Assembly (NCBI GenBank): GCA_026874595.1
Contig: CM049314.1
Coordinates: 18,160,729-18,224,728, forward strand
Direction: 5' to 3'
Source of the DNA: Sipunculus nudus
Lineage: Eukaryota > Annelida > Sipuncula > Golfingiida > Sipunculidae
DNA length: 64,000 nucleotides
The notes under the pieces were generated by a model. It was not told the DNA's origin and ran no database searches. It saw only the letters and a program-made list of their open reading frames with translations. Both the position numbers and the translations under genes were made by a program. Of this stretch, positions 60,481 through 64,000 are shown in pieces (the first letter of the stretch is position 1; every line of letters begins with the position of its first letter).

Positions 60481-62399
60481 ATTGAACCTGGTGTCACTTG
60501 AGCTTACACGCTCTAGAAGTATTTGAATTTCATATTAAGGTCAGGGGGGAATCATTGCTTAAAATACACATTCCAGCCTTTGAACGATCGCATCTGCATA
60601 TACAGGCATGTAAATTAAACATTACTCTTTTTTCTCTTTAGATTCTCCGCTTGAAGCCCCTTTTTCACTCTACTGCAGCCTGTTAGTATTACTCCCTCTG
60701 TTGTCTGTATCCCACTTCACATTAATGTCATGACGGGATGATGGTGTAATAATAAGTGAAATGCATTAAAGTTGATAGTTAAGACAGAAATTACCGATTT
60801 GCTGCACATTCTCTACAGCTGTGCTTATTTCTAATACATACTGCGTTCGTTTTGGATAGGATGTAGGAGTAATTTGATTTTGTTCGTCAATTTGAGAGTG
60901 CTAATGTATAACCGTCAGTGTACCTATGGTCTGCCATCTCATGATAATTTGACTTTAAAAATGCTTCCAAGTCAACAGACGTGTTTTTGGATAATGTTCA
61001 GGCGAGACCTATTCATGAATTCACCGATAGGGCAACCAATATATGCATTATTATTGTAGCTCTGCGCAGAATCGGTAATATGATGTGTTTATATTCTTCC
61101 TAAATATGATTAACGGACACAATATGATAATATCTTCTTGTGTGTTGTGTGCATTGTGTATATACAGATATATAAGGGAAATTTTATGGAGCTTAAATGC
61201 CTGACCTTTCTGTCAGTTCAATAAAAAAGTACCCTAATTGTCACATAATAAAATGAAAAAAAAAACCTTACACATGAGCATATGTGTGTGCTATTCAGTT
61301 TATAGTCAATGGCCGAATATGTATGAATATTAAAGGTTAACATTTAAATAGATTACTGATAGTTAATGATTTGATTCATACAATATAAGTTTATTTAAAA
61401 GGTTTCGATAGAAAAGATATTTTATCAATATTTTCATCGTCGATGTTGTTCATTTATTTACAGTATATCTCTATATGTATAAAGCTGCGGCTCGATGTAA
61501 TGAACTTAAGTGCGCTTAAACACGGCATTAAAAACAAAGGTGATGATCATATCGACGTGGTTATTGGCATGCATCATGATGAAGACTGTGTAGTTTGATA
61601 TTATTCTGATCGATATTAATGAAGACGATAGACCTTTCCCACGAGCATGTACAGGTCGTGTGTGGTGCTTTGACCCAGCTTTGCGGGTCTTCTTAAATGA
61701 AAGCAAATAAATGCCACAGTCATTACCCAAAGTTGAATAAATAATAAAATATTTAACTTCACCATCTGAAATAACCATTTGGGACAAACTAATTTTTGAG
61801 CCATACAAGCAACATTGAAGTTTTCCACTTTCCCTAACGTATGGATATTTGCTTTCTCCCGCTCTTGGTAACAATATCCTTTTACTTGCCATCTTTTTGC
61901 CAGTAACAACATAAATCCAGTAGTGAAGAAAATCATTTTTTGACTTGTCTCTTCCTCAGTGTCGCTGAATAAGTATGATGTATGATATGACGGAGTTCAT
62001 TTATGGAACAAATGTATAAAATCCTTTTTTTTGTGCGCTATAGTTAGTCTGAACAGACTAAAGTCCAAGATTCAATTTTATAACCCAATCCTCATAAGAA
62101 ATTATTACCTGGTGTTTAACAAAGACGAGATTGCAAAAAGACTGACCGGTCTAACCTCCACCGAACTATGGGAAATCCAAACACCACAGATTTTTTATTA
62201 CGCACGAATAACATTATAAAAATTGTTAAATTTCACCATGCACAACACCTTTCAAAGGTGAAGGTCATTGCATAAATTTCGATTTTGCAAAGAGACACAG
62301 TTTTGATTTCTTCTGATTTTGCTGGAGAAGACATTGTGACAAATGGAATGTTCAACGCATTTTATGCGATGAATATTCAGTTGAAGCGGCTGCGATTAA
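60228..62399. other. Intergenic region between copies B and C
   Basis: Holds a (TA)n tract (60431-60476). Two overlapping minus-strand frames of 128 and 106 codons (61506-61936) resemble no family known to me. No splice-consistent ANL exon is present. Confidence 0.5.
60255..60266 (-). promoter_or_regulatory. TATA-like box of copy B
   Basis: Minus-strand GATTATATACGC about 30-40 bases upstream of the ATG, parallel to copy A. Confidence 0.35.
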
Positions 62400-62524
62400 T
62401 TAAAGCTTTGATTTTCCTTGAAGTTCCCGGAGTTGACGTCGTAGAATCTTCCCGCTGGGCGACTTTGGTATTGCGGTGATAAACTCAACGCCGCCCTATA
62501 ATTCTTTGTAGGGTGCCACTTTCC
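62400..62524 (-). pseudogene. Copy C exon 11 with in-frame TAG
   Basis: 125 nt, TTTTCAG acceptor. TAG at 62496-62498; the remainder reads on to SKL-TAA (62400-62402). Confidence 0.85.
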
Positions 62525-62597
62525 CTGAAAACAACATATGGCATTTATGAAATAATATTCACCTCGTATCATTATATGTTCACAAATGTACTACCAT

Positions 62598-62600
<3 letters not shown>

Positions 62601-62647
<47 letters not shown>
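62601..62647. repeat. (TA)n microsatellite
   Basis: About 23 TA units in intron 10 of copy C, near but not touching exon 11. Confidence 0.95.
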
Positions 62648-62649
<2 letters not shown>

Positions 62650-62802
62650 CAGATGTAATGAACATTTTAATTGCCATAAGTCATGAGAAACAATAAATTG
62701 CTCATATTTCCATTTTCCAACATCAACAATTTTGAAAGGAATATAACATTCTTTATTTTCATGTTATTCATATTGATCTCTTTCTAATCTGTCGTCAGAT
62801 AC

Positions 62803-62968
62803 CGTCGACAAATTTAATAATATCCCTCTTAGAAACATGGCTTCCAGACTTTGTCACAACGAATGCTTTTGGGCTTTCTCCCGCCCTTTCGTCCGGAACT
62901 CCGATAACGGCCGCATCCTCTATATCAGTGTGCGTCAATAAAAGGTCTTCTAGTTCAGCCGGTGCTAC
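62803..62968 (-). pseudogene. Copy C exon 10
   Basis: 166 nt, [10 protein letters not shown] to FVDG, donor GTATCT. It is the open-frame reference for judging the indels in copies A and B. Confidence 0.88.
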
Positions 62969-63152
62969 CTGACAGAGGAAAATGAAAATATAAGTTGTAA
63001 CAATGTTGTAACAATACATTTAAGGCTTTAGCTATACACATTTTCATTCTAAAGCATGACTAAGCATTTCCCGCATGTTATGATAATGCACCAAGTCAAT
63101 TTTAATGAATTCCTTGTTTTTCGCATACAACCCTCCTTTGTAAGGCACCTAC

Positions 63153-63235
63153 CTGAAACCCTTTCACTTTAATCAGTTCTTTCAGTCGGTCGGTCACGTA
63201 AACATATCCGTCTTTGTCGAAGTGACCAAGATCCC
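63153..63235 (-). pseudogene. Copy C exon 9
   Basis: 83 nt, [20 protein letters not shown] to KVKGFQ, open. Confidence 0.88.
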
Positions 63236-63498
63236 CTGTAAAGGCAAGTTTTAAATATATATATATATATACACCCCTTTTGGTATTTTAATAAATTCAT
63301 AGAAGAAAACAAGTCGGGCTGTTACAGTGATATCGAACTTCTCAAGATATTTGTTTTTCAATTCACCACATTAAACATAAAAGCTTGTCCGCACTCAAAG
63401 TAGTAAAAAATATTATCCACGTCATCCCTATGCATTTGAAGCACGAATATGATTTTAATATCTGTCAACAAAAACCTAGATTACAGGTGACTTAACAC

Positions 63499-63643
63499 CT
63501 GTTTTAATCCATCCGTCTTTGGTCAGCGTACTGGCTGTTGCCTCTGGGTTGTTTAAGTAACCTTTCATGATGTAGGGGGCACGGAGCCAAATTTCTCCAG
63601 ACTCTCCAGGTCCCTGCTTTCGGCCCGTCTGATGATCAACAAC
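63499..63643 (-). pseudogene. Copy C exon 8
   Basis: 145 nt, [20 protein letters not shown] to DGWIKTG, open. Confidence 0.88.
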
Positions 63644-64000
63644 CTGTAAGGAAGACCTAAATTGACGTCATCCGATAGATTATTATGTCATCTTCTTGTG
63701 GTGTGTGTACCTCACGTAAGATTAATTAAGATTTTAAGTACAAATGTCTACATTCTACGATAAATGAACCCTGATTATTCGCTTATCGAACTTGACAGTT
63801 TTACGTCTAGTTTATCGCTGTTTTCGTATATATATATGACACTAAGTCGAGCTCATTTGACAAGAATTGGAAAAATCCTGATACCAATATTAGTTTTCAA
63901 AATATTATATCCATAATAAACAATTTAAAGATTACATGCAAGCGTAATTGCAATTATATTAAGATATTAGATATTACCTTTAAATATTTTAATATGTAGA
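63644..64000. other. Intron 7 of copy C, running off the window
   Basis: No exon 7 sequence is seen before the edge. By copy B spacing it would lie just outside. Confidence 0.5.

Larger units (their letters stand above)
62400..63643 (-). pseudogene. ANL superfamily acyl-CoA synthetase-like, copy C (exons 8-11; 5' part outside the window)
   Basis: Exons 63643-63499, 63235-63153, 62968-62803 and 62524-62400 join in consistent phases. They encode [68 protein letters not shown] and IIKFVDG, then the lid exon. Exon 11 has TAG at 62496-62498 where copies A and B encode Lys (KEL-stop-GGVEF), which cuts off SPSGKILRR with the catalytic Lys and the final KSKL. Everything else seen is open, so this is the least damaged copy in the part visible. 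It could still be a truncated expressed gene, or the stop could be an error. Confidence 0.85.

Noticed and set aside
61506-61936. Two overlapping frames of 128 and 106 codons between copies B and C
   Set aside because: They overlap in different frames on the same strand, fit no family and lack splice partners; kept only as a note in the intergenic entry.
1-64000. CRISPR arrays, operons or bacterial-type regulatory sites
   Set aside because: Spliced genes, SINEs, LINEs and LTR elements show eukaryotic nuclear DNA, and no spacer-repeat pattern is present.

Overview
The window is AT-rich invertebrate nuclear DNA: spliced genes with GT-AG introns, many long (TA)n tracts, tRNA-derived SINEs, a decayed LINE and a large Ty3/gypsy insertion. 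The gene content (tandem peroxisomal acyl-CoA synthetase/luciferase-like genes) and the Gmr1-like retrotransposon fit a marine animal, most likely a mollusc or another lophotrochozoan. That placement is inference, because no rRNA or mitochondrial marker is present.

Layout. 1-5330 holds no recognisable gene. 5331-11245 is a 5'-truncated LINE on the minus strand (about 6305-10220), bracketed exactly by two roughly 1-kb direct repeats (5331-6304 and 10221-11245), with a SINE-like piece just outside. 11346-22816 is gene-poor, with one clear tRNA-derived SINE (14685-14972) and several microsatellites. From 22.8 kb to the right edge, three tandem minus-strand paralogues of the ANL adenylate-forming superfamily (4-coumarate-CoA ligase/luciferase-like) can be rebuilt exon by exon: copy A (31229 down to 22.8 kb), copy B (60227 down to 32717) and copy C (3' part only, 63643 down to 62400, running off the window). 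Exon lengths and splice phases agree between copies.

All three copies carry a lesion that removes or compromises the C-terminal lid with its catalytic lysine. Copy A has one extra base in a homopolymer in exon 10, plus a lost stop after a peroxisomal AKL signal. Copy B has many lesions. Copy C has an in-frame stop in exon 11. Copies B and C still spell SKL at the C-terminus.

Intron 4 of copy B is split by an 18-kb insertion (37454-55406), flanked by one 5-bp duplication (AAAGA). It is a head-to-tail array of three Ty3/gypsy units sharing LTRs: LTR1 remnant - truncated unit 1 - LTR2 - unit 2 - LTR3 - unit 3 - LTR4. The pol order is protease, integrase, reverse transcriptase, RNase H, so integrase precedes RT. 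This is the order known from Gmr1-type elements, not the usual Ty3/gypsy order. Every unit is broken in a different way, but units 1 and 2 share an RT frameshift. The array therefore probably grew by DNA recombination between LTRs rather than by repeated transposition.
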